A stretch of DNA of 64,000 nucleotides from Streptomyces sp. CB00316 (lineage in GTDB: Bacteria; Actinomycetota; Actinomycetes; Streptomycetales; Streptomycetaceae), in the NCBI RefSeq assembly GCF_001905595.1, contig NZ_LIXI01000002.1:832106-896105 (forward strand), in the 5' to 3' direction. Position numbers and translations under genes: made by a program. The notes below the pieces were generated by a model that saw only the letters and a list, made by a program, of their open reading frames with translations, was not told the origin of the DNA and ran no database searches. Position 1 is the first letter of the stretch, and every line of letters starts with the position of its first letter. Positions 52,315-61,531 of this stretch are shown here, piece by piece.

Positions 52315-54426
52315 ATGCGTTGGTTGGTGGGATGGAGCAGTATCGCCGCGAGCTTCGGCACGGTAGGGGCCGTCGGCAACGGCGATGAGGGGCGCACGGT
52401 CCACCCGGTGGGCTCCCAACTCCTGTGGGGCGACCCGGATCCGCTCTGGGCGGTCGGCGACTGGCGCCCCGACGAGATCCGCGTCATCGGGGTCGCCACG
52501 CCCGAAGGCGCTCCCACCGCCCGCCTCGCCGTACTCGGCTGCTGCGGGGCCACCGACGAGCAGCTGCGCGTCGGGCTGCTCGCCGCGCGGGGCGGGGCGA
52601 TGCGCCACCTCACCGCCTGGCCGGGCAGTTACACGGCCGTCGTCCAGATCGGCCGCCGCATCACCGTCGCGGGCGACCTGGCCGGCGCCCGGCCCGTCTT
52701 CCACACCCCGTGGGCCAACGGCACCGCCTACGCCACCGCCGCCCTGCCCCTGGCCGACCTGATCGAGGCCCAGCTCGACATCGGCCACCTCGCCGCCCTC
52801 CTCGCCTGCCCGGAGAGCCCGGAGGCGCTCGGCGACGGCACACCGTACGCCGGGGTGAAACGGGTCCCGCCGGGCCACGCGCTCATCCTGCGGGAGGGCT
52901 CGCGGGAGATCACCGGGTACGAGGCCGTCGCCTCCCTCGCCGTCGCCGCGCCCCAGGCCGACCCGGTGCACGCGGTGGAGGGGGTACGGGACGCGCTCGT
53001 CGAAGCCGTACGCGCCCGGCTCACCGCGCCCCGGCACGCCCCGGAGACCCTGCCGCCGGACCCGGGGCCCGTCCCCGGCATGGGCCCCGCCGACCGGCGC
53101 GCGGCCCGGGGCGCCCCCGTGGCCGGAATCGGCGCCGACCTCTCCGGTGGCAGCGCCTCCGCCACCCTCGCCCTGCTCGCCGCCGGGCTGCCCGGACTGC
53201 CCGGCACCCTCCTCGGCCACGGCACCGGGGCGGGGGAGCGGCTGCTCGCCGTCACCTTCAACGACCTCACCACCCGCGGTCACGAGGACGAGCTGGAGCG
53301 CGCCCGCGCCATCGCGGCCAACCCGCGCCTGCACCACGTGGTCGTCGCGGCGGGCGAAGAGGCCCTCCCGTACGCCTCGTTGGGTACGGGAGCGCTCACC
53401 GATGAGCCGGGCCCCTCCCTCGTGGTCGCCGAACGCCACCGCCGCCGCCTCGCCGCGGGCAGCGCCGACCACTTGGTGGGGCACGGCGCCCGGCAGGTCC
53501 TGGACGCCCATCCGGCCCGCCTCGCCGACCTCCTGATGGACCGGCGCAGACGCCACCTCCTGCGCCCGGTCGCCGCCCTCACCAAGGCCGAAGGCCCCAC
53601 GGCGCACTCCCTGTTCGTCCCGCTGACGCTCTACCGGGCCGCCCGCCGCCTGGCCCGTACGTCGTACCGCACCGGCCTGGAGACCGCCGCCGGCCTCCTC
53701 CCCGACGCCAACCGGTACGCCCCCGACCTCGCCACCCCCGCCGACGCCTCGCTGGCCGCCCTCGCCTGGTCGCGCCCGGGACCGGCGGCCCGCTGGCTGA
53801 CGGGCGAGGCACTCGCCGAAGTATCGGTTCGCCTCCAGGAGGCGGCGATCCGGCCCACCTCCGTCCAGCGCCCCGGAGAGGCCCGCGCCCGCGCCGCCCT
53901 CGCCCGCAGCGCCGCCGACCACCGCATCCTGGAGCAGGCGGCGGAGATCCGCAGCCAGCGCCTGCACGCCCCGTTCCTCGACAACCAGGTCGTACGGGCC
54001 GCCCGCGCGCTGCCCGAGTCGCTCCGCGTCCAGCCGGGCGCCCGCGCCGCGATCCTGCGCCGGGTACTGGGAGGGGCGGGCATCCACGACCTGCCGCCCG
54101 GCTGGGGCACCCCGTCCCAGGCCACCTCCACCGCCGTCACCCGCATCGGCCTGCGCACCGCGCTGCCGGACCTGATGGCCCTCTTCGACGCGCCGCTCCT
54201 CGCCGACGCGGGCCTGGTCGAGGCCCGCGTCGTACGCAAGGCCCTGCGCGCCGCCTCCGAGGGCGAGCCCCTCCCGCTGGACGGCCTGGCGGAACTGGCG
54301 TCCACCGAACTGTGGCTGCGCCGGCTGCTGGCCCGCCGGGGCACCTGCTGGACGGGTACGGCGGCGCCGCGCCAGCGCGCGGTGGCGGGCGGCGTGGTCC
54401 CGTCCCGGCGCACGCTCCAGCCGTGA
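52315..54426 (+). CDS. Asparagine-synthase-like protein with degenerate active sites
   Basis: 703 residues. The N-terminal domain keeps class II glutaminase fold landmarks (GDLAGARPVFHTPW) but starts MRWLVGWSS, with no catalytic Cys at position 2. The synthetase domain shows the PP-loop position as ADLSGGSASATLALLA, where the family has SGGxDS; the Asp is replaced. The C-terminal APFLDNQVVRAARALPESLR matches PFLDHxxVE...LP of true enzymes and lasso-peptide cyclases. Neither glutamine hydrolysis nor normal ATP-dependent adenylation is assured. ATG 52315 has GGAGG 5 bp upstream. No precursor peptide or B-protein gene adjoins. Confidence 0.82.
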   Translation: MRWLVGWSSIAASFGTVGAVGNGDEGRTVHPVGSQLLWGDPDPLWAVGDWRPDEIRVIGVATPEGAPTARLAVLGCCGATDEQLRVGLLAARGGAMRHLTAWPGSYTAVVQIGRRITVAGDLAGARPVFHTPWANGTAYATAALPLADLIEAQLDIGHLAALLACPESPEALGDGTPYAGVKRVPPGHALILREGSREITGYEAVASLAVAAPQADPVHAVEGVRDALVEAVRARLTAPRHAPETLPPDPGPVPGMGPADRRAARGAPVAGIGADLSGGSASATLALLAAGLPGLPGTLLGHGTGAGERLLAVTFNDLTTRGHEDELERARAIAANPRLHHVVVAAGEEALPYASLGTGALTDEPGPSLVVAERHRRRLAAGSADHLVGHGARQVLDAHPARLADLLMDRRRRHLLRPVAALTKAEGPTAHSLFVPLTLYRAARRLARTSYRTGLETAAGLLPDANRYAPDLATPADASLAALAWSRPGPAARWLTGEALAEVSVRLQEAAIRPTSVQRPGEARARAALARSAADHRILEQAAEIRSQRLHAPFLDNQVVRAARALPESLRVQPGARAAILRRVLGGAGIHDLPPGWGTPSQATSTAVTRIGLRTALPDLMALFDAPLLADAGLVEARVVRKALRAASEGEPLPLDGLAELASTELWLRRLLARRGTCWTGTAAPRQRAVAGGVVPSRRTLQP

Positions 54427-54474
54427 AGGGCAACCGGGTCCGCGAGGCCGGGCTCGGGCACCACGGCACCGGGC

Positions 54475-56559
54475 TCAGGCGCAGCTGATCCGGGACTCCG
54501 CCCAGTCGGCCAGGGCCACCCCGCCGAGCGGCCCCTCGGGCTCCACCACGAGCCGGATCGACGACTGCCCGGCGATGCCGACGCTGACCGGGACGGCGGG
54601 CGCCCCGCCCGCCATCACCGGGGAGCGCCACAGTCGCGTCCCGTCCCCGTCGTAGACGGAGAAGCGGACCGCCCCGAGCCCCATCGTCAGGTCGTCCACG
54701 CCGACCATCGCCTCGTAGCGGGTGCACGGGCGGTTCAGCTGGATGGTGACGGAGGACCGGGCGTGCACGGTCACGCCGTGCGCGTACCGCGTCCGGGCGA
54801 TCGCCACGTTCGTACGCTGCCAGATCCAGCTGCTCCGCCCTGTGACTACCTCCGGCTCGGTGTGGTCGCCGAGCAGGGAGTACGCGAGCACGCTGACCTG
54901 GTAGACGGTCGGGGCGGGCGGCGGGGGCGGCTTCGGGCTCGACGCGGGCTGCGGGGACGGCGGAGGACTGGGCGCGGGCGGCGCGGGCTCGGGCGGCTCG
55001 GGGGAGCGCGGGGGCTCGGCGCTCGGTGGCGGGGTCGGCTCGGGCTCCGGCTCGGGGGGCGCCGGTTCCGGCTCCGGCTCGGGGGGCGGGGCGGGCGACG
55101 CGGGCGGTACGGGGTCGGATGCGGGCGCGGCCGGAGGTTCCGGTTCCGGCGCGGGCGGCTCCGGCGCCGGTACCTCGGGCGCCACCGCCGGGGGCTTCGC
55201 GACCGGCTTGGCCTCCGGCTTCGGCTGGTCGTCGCCGACGAGCGCCCACACCAGACCGGCGGCGGCCGCCACGGCGACGGCGGCCGCGATCCCGGCCTTG
55301 GCGGGCGCGCCGAGCCCTTCGGAGGCGGCGGCACCCCCGGCGGAGCCCGAGGAGGGCCCTGCGGCGGAGCCCCCGGCTGCGGCACCGGTGGTGCCCGATC
55401 CGGTGGCCGCGGCGGCGGCTCCCGCCCCGGTGGCGCCCGCGGCACCGCCCGCCACGACACCCGCGGCCTTGAGCGAGTACCCGGCGGCGAACCAGCCGAT
55501 GACCGCGATGGGCAGCAGCGCCGGAATCCCGGCGTTCACATGCTCCAGCTCGCCGGCCGCCACCCGGCACTTGGCGCACTCGTCGAGGTGCTTGCGCAAC
55601 CCGCGCTCGGCCCGCATCCGCAGCCCGCCCCGGGCGTAGGCGCCGAGCCGGTCGGCGTACTGCGCGCAGTTCCCCCCGGTGGTGAGCGCCTGGCTCACGT
55701 GGGCTTGGAGATAGGCCTGCTTGAGGCCTTCGCGGGCCCGACTGGCCAGTACGGCGGTGGCGTTGGCGGTCAGTCCGAAGAGCGGGGCGATCTCGCTGGG
55801 CGACTCCTCCTCCACCGTGGTGTGCCAGAGAACCGCCTGCCAGCGCTCCGGCAGGCTCCGGAACGCCTCCATCGCCATGGACTGCTCGGCCTCGTGCATC
55901 GCCAGCACATCGGCGCCGAGGTCGAGGGTGTCGCCGTCGGAGAGCTTCGAGGTGCGCGAGGCCTGCGCGGCGAACACCGCGAAGTCGTCGACCAGGTGCT
56001 CCCGTCCGGCACTCTTCGTCCAGGCGGCGGCGACATGGCGGACGGCGGTCATCAGGTAGGCCCGGACGGCCTCCTGGGGCCCCTTGCCACCCCGTACGGC
56101 CTGGAGGGTGCGCGCGAACACCTCGGCGGTCAGGTCGTCGGCGGTGTGCCCGTCCCGGCAGCAGGTTCGGGCGTACCGGCGGACCGCGCCCGAGTGGCGC
56201 CGGAACAGCTCCTCGTAGGCGAGGTCGTCCCCCTCGCGCATGCCCTGGATCAGCTGGGCGTCGGAAGGGCCGGTGTCGGGAGACCCGCCGCGGCCCTCGC
56301 GCTGCGAGGGCACGGCGTACGCACCGACCCCGCCGGAGGCGTCGTCCCCGGAGCTGCCCCCGGCCTCGGCGACGGACGGCCACGGCCCGGGCAGGACGGT
56401 TCCGCCCCCGGCCTCGCCATCCGAACGGTCCGAACCGTCCGACGGTCTACGCCCCGCCTGGGCGGGCACGTGCCCGGAGGACATCCCGTCGGCCTTCGTG
56501 CCCCCGCCCGCCGCGGCGATCTCGTCGAGCGGCTCTTCCTGCTGCTCGTTACCGCTCAT
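54475..56559 (-). CDS. ECF sigma factor fused to zinc anti-sigma motif, TM segments and NPCBM-like domain
   Basis: 694 residues. After an acidic, Gly-rich 95-residue N-terminus: sigma region 2 (about 100-170, AYEELFRRHSGAVRRYARTC, DDLTAEVFARTL) and region 4 (about 230-285, LPERWQAVLWHTTVEEESPSEI). A zinc-binding HLDECAKC motif (HxxxCxxC, about 328-335) is followed by one or two hydrophobic segments (about 352-385 and 430-450), a 100-residue Pro/Glu linker, and a C-terminal NPCBM/NEW2-type beta domain (HARSSVTIQLNRPCTRYEAM, VGVDDLTMG, ALADWAESRI). It thus combines sigma, tethering and likely extracellular sensing. I recall the S. coelicolor counterpart as SCO4117, a pleiotropic ECF sigma. ATG 56559 by homology; GGGGG upstream. 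Confidence 0.88.
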   Translation of the reverse strand: MSGNEQQEEPLDEIAAAGGGTKADGMSSGHVPAQAGRRPSDGSDRSDGEAGGGTVLPGPWPSVAEAGGSSGDDASGGVGAYAVPSQREGRGGSPDTGPSDAQLIQGMREGDDLAYEELFRRHSGAVRRYARTCCRDGHTADDLTAEVFARTLQAVRGGKGPQEAVRAYLMTAVRHVAAAWTKSAGREHLVDDFAVFAAQASRTSKLSDGDTLDLGADVLAMHEAEQSMAMEAFRSLPERWQAVLWHTTVEEESPSEIAPLFGLTANATAVLASRAREGLKQAYLQAHVSQALTTGGNCAQYADRLGAYARGGLRMRAERGLRKHLDECAKCRVAAGELEHVNAGIPALLPIAVIGWFAAGYSLKAAGVVAGGAAGATGAGAAAAATGSGTTGAAAGGSAAGPSSGSAGGAAASEGLGAPAKAGIAAAVAVAAAAGLVWALVGDDQPKPEAKPVAKPPAVAPEVPAPEPPAPEPEPPAAPASDPVPPASPAPPPEPEPEPAPPEPEPEPTPPPSAEPPRSPEPPEPAPPAPSPPPSPQPASSPKPPPPPAPTVYQVSVLAYSLLGDHTEPEVVTGRSSWIWQRTNVAIARTRYAHGVTVHARSSVTIQLNRPCTRYEAMVGVDDLTMGLGAVRFSVYDGDGTRLWRSPVMAGGAPAVPVSVGIAGQSSIRLVVEPEGPLGGVALADWAESRISCA

Positions 56560-56778
56560 CGCGGAAGCCCCCGTAATACACCCTCGGACCCGAATACCGG
56601 CCAAGAGTGCCACATGGCTCAATCGCGATGGCCCCTCAGTCCTGCCAACCACTCATCCGGGGAGCTTTCTCGAATGCGAGTGCTGGGGAACCCCTCTCCA
56701 GGGGAATGACACCCGGTTGTTTCGCCTACCGGAACCCGCTCGCCGTTCACCGGTACGAGCGGGCTCCGGACGGTGACA

Positions 56779-57699
56779 TCAGACGGCGGGCCGGGACCGC
56801 AGCCCCTCCAGCAGGATGTCCAGCAGCCGGGCCGAGGCCGCCGCCTGCTGGTCGGCGTCCGGCAGAGACGGGGCGGCCGTGGCGATGACCAGCAGCACAT
56901 CGGCCACCGTCACATCCCCGCGCAGCTCGCCCGACTCCCTCGCCCGGTCCACCAGCCGGCCCACGACCTCCAGCAGCTCGCCCGCGCCCGAGTCCTCCCC
57001 TAGGCCGCGGAGCTCGTCCCCGCCCCCGGTGCGTTGGCCGACGACGCGGAAGTCGGCCTGGGCCGCGCCCTGCCGCTGCTGCGGGACGCGGGTCTCGTCC
57101 CCCGCGTCACCCTTCACCGGCGCATCCGTCTCCTCCGCGTCGACCCCGACCCGCAGCACCTGCGGGGGCAGCAGCCTGCCCGCCCCCGACGCCACCGAGG
57201 TCCGCAGGAAGCGGGAGAGCGCCGACCAGGGCTCCTCCTCCTGCCCCAGAGCCGTACGCGCCTGCTCGGTCAGCCGGGAGGTCTCCTCCTCGGCTATCCG
57301 CCGCACCAGCACGTCCTTGCTGGGGAACCGCCGGTAGACGGTGCCCACTCCGACCCGGGCGCGGCGTGCCACGTCCTCCATCGGAGCGCCGTACCCCAGC
57401 TCACCGAACACCTCACGCGCGGCCCGCAGCACATGCTCCAGATTGCGCTGCGCGTCGACGCGCAGCGGAGCCGAACGCGTGGAGACCGCGGGTGAGGTGG
57501 GTGCCGGCCCGCTCGTGGCGGGACCGGCCGGAGCCACTCCTGTCGTGGGCGCTCCGATCGCCGCGGCGCTCATCGCCGCCGCGGAGCGCACCGCGTCGGC
57601 CGAGCTCATGACACCGAGCGCTCCCACGGAGCCCAGACGCCCGTGGTCCTTGGACGTGTGCGTGCGCGCGGACTGCCCATGCGAATCCTGAATCTGCAT
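56779..57699 (-). CDS. atrA: AtrA, TetR-family activator of secondary metabolism
   Basis: 306 residues. An unusual 80-residue Ser/Ala/Gly/Pro-rich N-terminus precedes the TetR helix-turn-helix (about 85-130: VLRAAREVFGELGYGAPMED, VARRARVGVGTVYRRFPSKD). The ligand-binding half has a long polar insert (about 180-230). Position between the ECF sigma and the NADH dehydrogenase and the N-terminal extension fit AtrA, which activates antibiotic pathway regulators in Streptomyces. Ribosome binding site GGGGGAAG directly upstream of the ATG. Confidence 0.92.
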   Translation of the reverse strand: MQIQDSHGQSARTHTSKDHGRLGSVGALGVMSSADAVRSAAAMSAAAIGAPTTGVAPAGPATSGPAPTSPAVSTRSAPLRVDAQRNLEHVLRAAREVFGELGYGAPMEDVARRARVGVGTVYRRFPSKDVLVRRIAEEETSRLTEQARTALGQEEEPWSALSRFLRTSVASGAGRLLPPQVLRVGVDAEETDAPVKGDAGDETRVPQQRQGAAQADFRVVGQRTGGGDELRGLGEDSGAGELLEVVGRLVDRARESGELRGDVTVADVLLVIATAAPSLPDADQQAAASARLLDILLEGLRSRPAV

Positions 57700-58002
57700 A
57701 ACTTCCCCCGGTTATGACGTCTCCCCCCGGAGACTTCCCCGCCGTGTCAGCCGGTGAGTGAGCACAACGAAATCCGCACCCGACTCCCGACGGGTTACGA
57801 ACATAGTTGAGCCTGCGTCAATTCAGAAGGGGGAAGTTCCGCATGGTGCGCCCCCCGATCGGAGCAGGAGCGCGCCGATCCCCTGCCCGCCCCCGCCCAT
57901 TCGCCCCCCGCACAGTGCCTGACCTGCACCGCTTCCCTGCCGCCCGGCCGACCGGCCGGAACTTCCCCGCCGTGCCCGCCGGTCACACAATTTGCCGGGC
58001 CT
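57700..58002. promoter_or_regulatory. Divergent atrA/ndh intergenic region
   Basis: 303 bp. Holds presumed promoters of atrA (minus) and the NADH dehydrogenase (plus); CACAAT at 57985-57990 is a possible -10 for the latter. A short frame from ATG 57843 with a good GGGGGAAG site exists but runs on out of phase through the ndh coding region (rejected). Confidence 0.4.
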
Positions 58003-59502
58003 GTGGACAAACCACCGACTCCGTTGCGTCATGGGGTGGTGATGGCTCCAGATTCCCGGGGGACGACCCCCGGCACCCGGCCAGGTGTGCGCATTCTCGT
58101 CGTCGGCGGCGGCTACGTCGGGATGTACACAGCGCTGCGTCTCCAACGGAGGTTGAAGCAGAGACTCAAGAGCGGGGACGCCGAGATCGTGGTCGTCACG
58201 CCCGAGCCGTACATGACGTACCAGCCCTTCCTCCCCGAAGCGGCCGCCGGCTCGATCTCGCCGCGCCACGTGGTCGTGCCGCTGCGCCGCGTCCTGAACC
58301 ACTGCACGATCCTCATCGGCGAGGCCGGACGGATCGACCACGCCAAGCGTACGGCCACCGTCACCACCCTGGCCACGGCGGAGGACGGCACCGGCGCCCT
58401 GGAGATCGGGTACGACGAGATCGTCATCGCCCCCGGATCCGTCTCGCGCACCCTCCCCGTGCCCGGCCTCGCCGACTTCGGCATCGGGTTCAAGACCGTC
58501 GAGGAAGCCATCGGACTGCGCAACCACGTCATCGAACAGATGGACATCGCGTCCGCCACCCGCGATCCCGCGATCCGCGAGGCGGCCCTCACGTTCGTCT
58601 TCGTCGGCGGCGGCTACGCGGGCGTGGAAGCGCTCGCCGAGCTGGAGGACATGGCCCGCTACACCGCGCGGTACTACCACAACATCAAGGCCGCAGACCT
58701 GAGATGGATCCTGGTCGAGGCCGCCGACCGCATCCTCCCCGAGGTCGGCGAGGCCATGGGCCGGTACGCCGTCGGGGAACTGCGCGGCCGAGGCGTCGAC
58801 GTACGCCTGGGAACCCGCCTCGACACCTGCGAGGACCGCGTCGCCGTCCTGAGCGACGGCTCCCGCTTCCCCACCCGCACGCTCGTGTGGACCGCGGGCG
58901 TCAAACCGGCGCCGCTCCTGGCCGCCATTGACCTGCCCCTCACCGAACGCGGCCGGCTCCGCTGCACCGCCACCCTCGGCGTCGAGGGAATGCCGCACGC
59001 CTGGGCCGCGGGCGACGCCGCCGCCGTCCCCGACCTCACCGCCGCCGAGCCCGGCAAGGAGACCGCGCCCAACGCCCAGCACGCCGTCCGCCAGGCGAAG
59101 GTCCTCGCCGACAACGTCCTCGCGACGATCGAAGGGCACCCGCCGAAGGAGTACCGGCACAAGAACGCGGGATCCGTCGCCTCCCTGGGCCTGCACAAAG
59201 GCGTCGCCCACGTCTACGGTCGCAAGCTCAAGGGTTACCCCGCCTGGCTGATGCACCGTACGTACCACCTCAGCCGGGTGCCGACGTTCAACCGGAAGGC
59301 GCGCGTCCTTGCCGAATGGACCCTGGCCGGACTCTTCAAACGGGAGATCGTCTCCCTCGGCTCGCTCGAACACCCCCGGGCCGAGTTCGAACTCGCGGCC
59401 GGTGGAGGCTCGGTGGCCCCGCAACGCCCCGGCACCCTGCCCCGCCCCGACGAGAGCCCGGAGGACCCACCGGGCGGACCGCCGCCCCGGCCCGCCCGCT
59501 GA
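58003..59502 (+). CDS. ndh: Type II NADH dehydrogenase (NDH-2)
   Basis: 499 residues, flavoprotein that passes electrons from NADH to quinone without proton pumping; peripheral membrane. Two Rossmann motifs: VVGGGYVGMYTALRLQ near 35 and FVFVGGGYAGVEALAELEDM near 200; FAD-contact HAWAAGDAAAVPDL near 345 and AQHAVRQAKVLADN. The C-terminal WLMHRTYHLSRVPTFNRK helix region fits membrane attachment. The start is uncertain: GTG 58003, GTG 58036 and ATG 58042 are all in frame, none with a clear ribosome binding site. Confidence 0.9.
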   Translation: MDKPPTPLRHGVVMAPDSRGTTPGTRPGVRILVVGGGYVGMYTALRLQRRLKQRLKSGDAEIVVVTPEPYMTYQPFLPEAAAGSISPRHVVVPLRRVLNHCTILIGEAGRIDHAKRTATVTTLATAEDGTGALEIGYDEIVIAPGSVSRTLPVPGLADFGIGFKTVEEAIGLRNHVIEQMDIASATRDPAIREAALTFVFVGGGYAGVEALAELEDMARYTARYYHNIKAADLRWILVEAADRILPEVGEAMGRYAVGELRGRGVDVRLGTRLDTCEDRVAVLSDGSRFPTRTLVWTAGVKPAPLLAAIDLPLTERGRLRCTATLGVEGMPHAWAAGDAAAVPDLTAAEPGKETAPNAQHAVRQAKVLADNVLATIEGHPPKEYRHKNAGSVASLGLHKGVAHVYGRKLKGYPAWLMHRTYHLSRVPTFNRKARVLAEWTLAGLFKREIVSLGSLEHPRAEFELAAGGGSVAPQRPGTLPRPDESPEDPPGGPPPRPAR

Positions 59503-59637
59503 CCACGGCCTCGTCGCCGACGGCACCGACCGCAGCGACGGAACCGACCGCACCGGCGTAAGCCGTTTCGGATGCCGCCAGGACGTCGTTCGGACGCCGC
59601 CTGGACAGCGACCGGACTGCGACTGTCAGTACGGTCG

Positions 59638-59658
59638 GTCACACTGGACGTGTGACCA
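59638..59658. promoter_or_regulatory. Inverted repeat upstream of PAS-phosphatase gene
   Basis: GGTCACAC-N5-GTGTGACC, perfect 8-bp arms, about 97 bp before the GTG at 59755. Candidate operator of an unidentified regulator. Confidence 0.5.
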
Positions 59659-59754
59659 TAGGTGGGCCCACACCTGCACAGAGTGACCCGGCCGGCAGTG
59701 ACCGACAGTGACCAGCAGCGACGCACCGAACCGACACACGAGGCCAGAAATTCC

Positions 59755-61476
59755 GTGAACTTCACGCGTTGGAGCGCCCGCCTTCCCGGAACGCAGCGTC
59801 GAGCCGCCGCGCGGGACGACCGCAGCCCCGTCCCCGCGGCCCGGGCCGAGTACGCCCAGGCGCAGGCCGCGGCCACCCTGCCGGACGGCGCGCTTCCGGT
59901 ACCCCCCGACACCGCCCCCGCCGCCCCCGGGCCCGCCCTGGACGACCTCTCCGCCCGCGAGATCCTCGGCCGCCTCCCCGCCGCCGTCGCCCTGCTGCAC
60001 GGCCCGGACCACCGTGTCGCCTACGTCAACGAGGCGTACGAGACCGCGTTCGGCCCCCGCCCCTCCGGCGTCCCCGCCGCCGAGGCCCTGCCCGAGCTCG
60101 CCGAGCTGAGCGTGCTGCCCCTGCTGGACCAGGTCCTGCGCAGCGGCACCGCCCGTACGGCCAAGTCCCGCAGAACGGCCGGTGGCGGTTCGTACACCGT
60201 GACCTGCACGCCGGTCGCCGCCTGGGACGGCACGGCGGACACGGATCACGAGAAGGCGGGCGAGAAGGACAAGGAGAACAGGAGCGAGGGCGGCGTCCTC
60301 GTCTACGCGGCCGACGTCACCGACCACGCCGAAGCCGCCGAGCGCCTGCGCAGCAGCGAGCGCCGCCACCGCGAAACGGCCGTCACCCTCCAGCGCTCCC
60401 TGCTCCCGCAGGAGCTGGAGCAGCCCGACGACCTCCGTATCGCCGCCACCTACCAGCCCGGCGGCACCGACGCGGCCGTCGGCGGCGACTGGTACGACGT
60501 GATCACCCTCGGCGCCGGCCGCACCGCCCTGGTGATCGGCGACGTCATGGGCCGGGGGGTCCGCGCCGCCGCCGTCATGGGCCAGCTCCGCACCGCGGTC
60601 CGCGCCTACGCCCGGCTCGACCTCCCGCCGCACGAGGTGATCCAGCTGCTTGACGGCCTCGCCTCCGAGATCGACGCCAGCCAGATCGCCACCTGCGTCT
60701 ACGCCGTCCACGACCCGAACGAGGGACAGCTCGTCTACGCCTCCGCGGGCCACCTCCCGATCCTCGTCTGCGACGAGGACGGCACGGTCCACCGCGCCGC
60801 CGAACCCACCGGACCGCCGCTCGGCACCGGCGGCTGGGTCCACACCTCGGGCACGATCGCGCTGCCGCCCGGCTCCACCGCGGTGCTCTACACCGACGGC
60901 CTGGTCGAGCGCCGCAGCGAGGACATCGACGAGGGCGTCGCCTCCCTCGCCCGCGCCCTCTCCGGCGCCAAGGGATCACCGCAGGTGGTCTGCGACCGGC
61001 TGATCCGCTCCCTGGGGGTGACCGCCGAGCACGACGACGACGTGGCGGTCCTGGTGGTCCAGCACCCCGCCCGTACGGGGACGAGCGCGGAGCTGTTCCA
61101 CAACGCCGCGCTCGACCTCCTCGGCGGCATCGAGGCCACCCCGCGCGCCCGCGCCTTCGCCACCGGGGTCCTGACCTCCTGGCGCTTCCCGGTCGAGCTC
61201 CGCGACCTCGGCGTCCTCGCCGCCAGCGAGCTGGTCGCCAACTCGCTCCAGCACGGCACCCCGCCGATGCGCCTGGGCCTGCGCCGCACGGACCGGCGGC
61301 TGATCATCGAGGTGACCGACGGCGACGACCACCTGCCACGCCGCCGCCAGGCCGAACCGGCCGACGAGGCGGGACGCGGCATCGAGATCATCGCGTCGAT
61401 CGCCACCTCATGGGGCAGCCGCCGCACCCCGGGCGGCGGCAAGGCGGTCTGGTGCGAGTTCGCCCTGTCCCGCTGA
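59755..61476 (+). CDS. PAS-PP2C-HATPase serine phosphatase (RsbU/anti-sigma-kinase fusion)
   Basis: 573 residues. PAS-like domain at about 65-195 (RLPAAVALLHGPDHRVAYVNEAYE), SpoIIE/PP2C phosphatase at about 205-425 (QRSLLPQELEQPDDL, GGDWYDVITLG, GDVMGRGVRA, EHDDDVAVLV), and a C-terminal RsbW-type ATPase at about 445-573 (LAASELVANSLQHG, GRGIEIIASIA). All metal and ATP motifs are visible. Such fusions control anti-sigma/anti-anti-sigma pathways, a family much expanded in Streptomyces. GTG 59755 (VNFTRWSARLPGTQ) chosen by where conserved sequence starts; ribosome binding site weak. Confidence 0.9.
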   Translation: MNFTRWSARLPGTQRRAAARDDRSPVPAARAEYAQAQAAATLPDGALPVPPDTAPAAPGPALDDLSAREILGRLPAAVALLHGPDHRVAYVNEAYETAFGPRPSGVPAAEALPELAELSVLPLLDQVLRSGTARTAKSRRTAGGGSYTVTCTPVAAWDGTADTDHEKAGEKDKENRSEGGVLVYAADVTDHAEAAERLRSSERRHRETAVTLQRSLLPQELEQPDDLRIAATYQPGGTDAAVGGDWYDVITLGAGRTALVIGDVMGRGVRAAAVMGQLRTAVRAYARLDLPPHEVIQLLDGLASEIDASQIATCVYAVHDPNEGQLVYASAGHLPILVCDEDGTVHRAAEPTGPPLGTGGWVHTSGTIALPPGSTAVLYTDGLVERRSEDIDEGVASLARALSGAKGSPQVVCDRLIRSLGVTAEHDDDVAVLVVQHPARTGTSAELFHNAALDLLGGIEATPRARAFATGVLTSWRFPVELRDLGVLAASELVANSLQHGTPPMRLGLRRTDRRLIIEVTDGDDHLPRRRQAEPADEAGRGIEIIASIATSWGSRRTPGGGKAVWCEFALSR

Positions 61477-61531
61477 CGCGGAACAGGGCTCTGCGACCCG
61501 GTGACCGGGTGAGTCCGACCGGGAGCCGGGC

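Noticed and set aside
57843..58931. Frame starting at ATG 57843 with a good GGGGGAAG site
   Set aside because: It is the out-of-phase, Arg-rich shadow of the NADH dehydrogenase gene; the ribosome-site match is probably chance.
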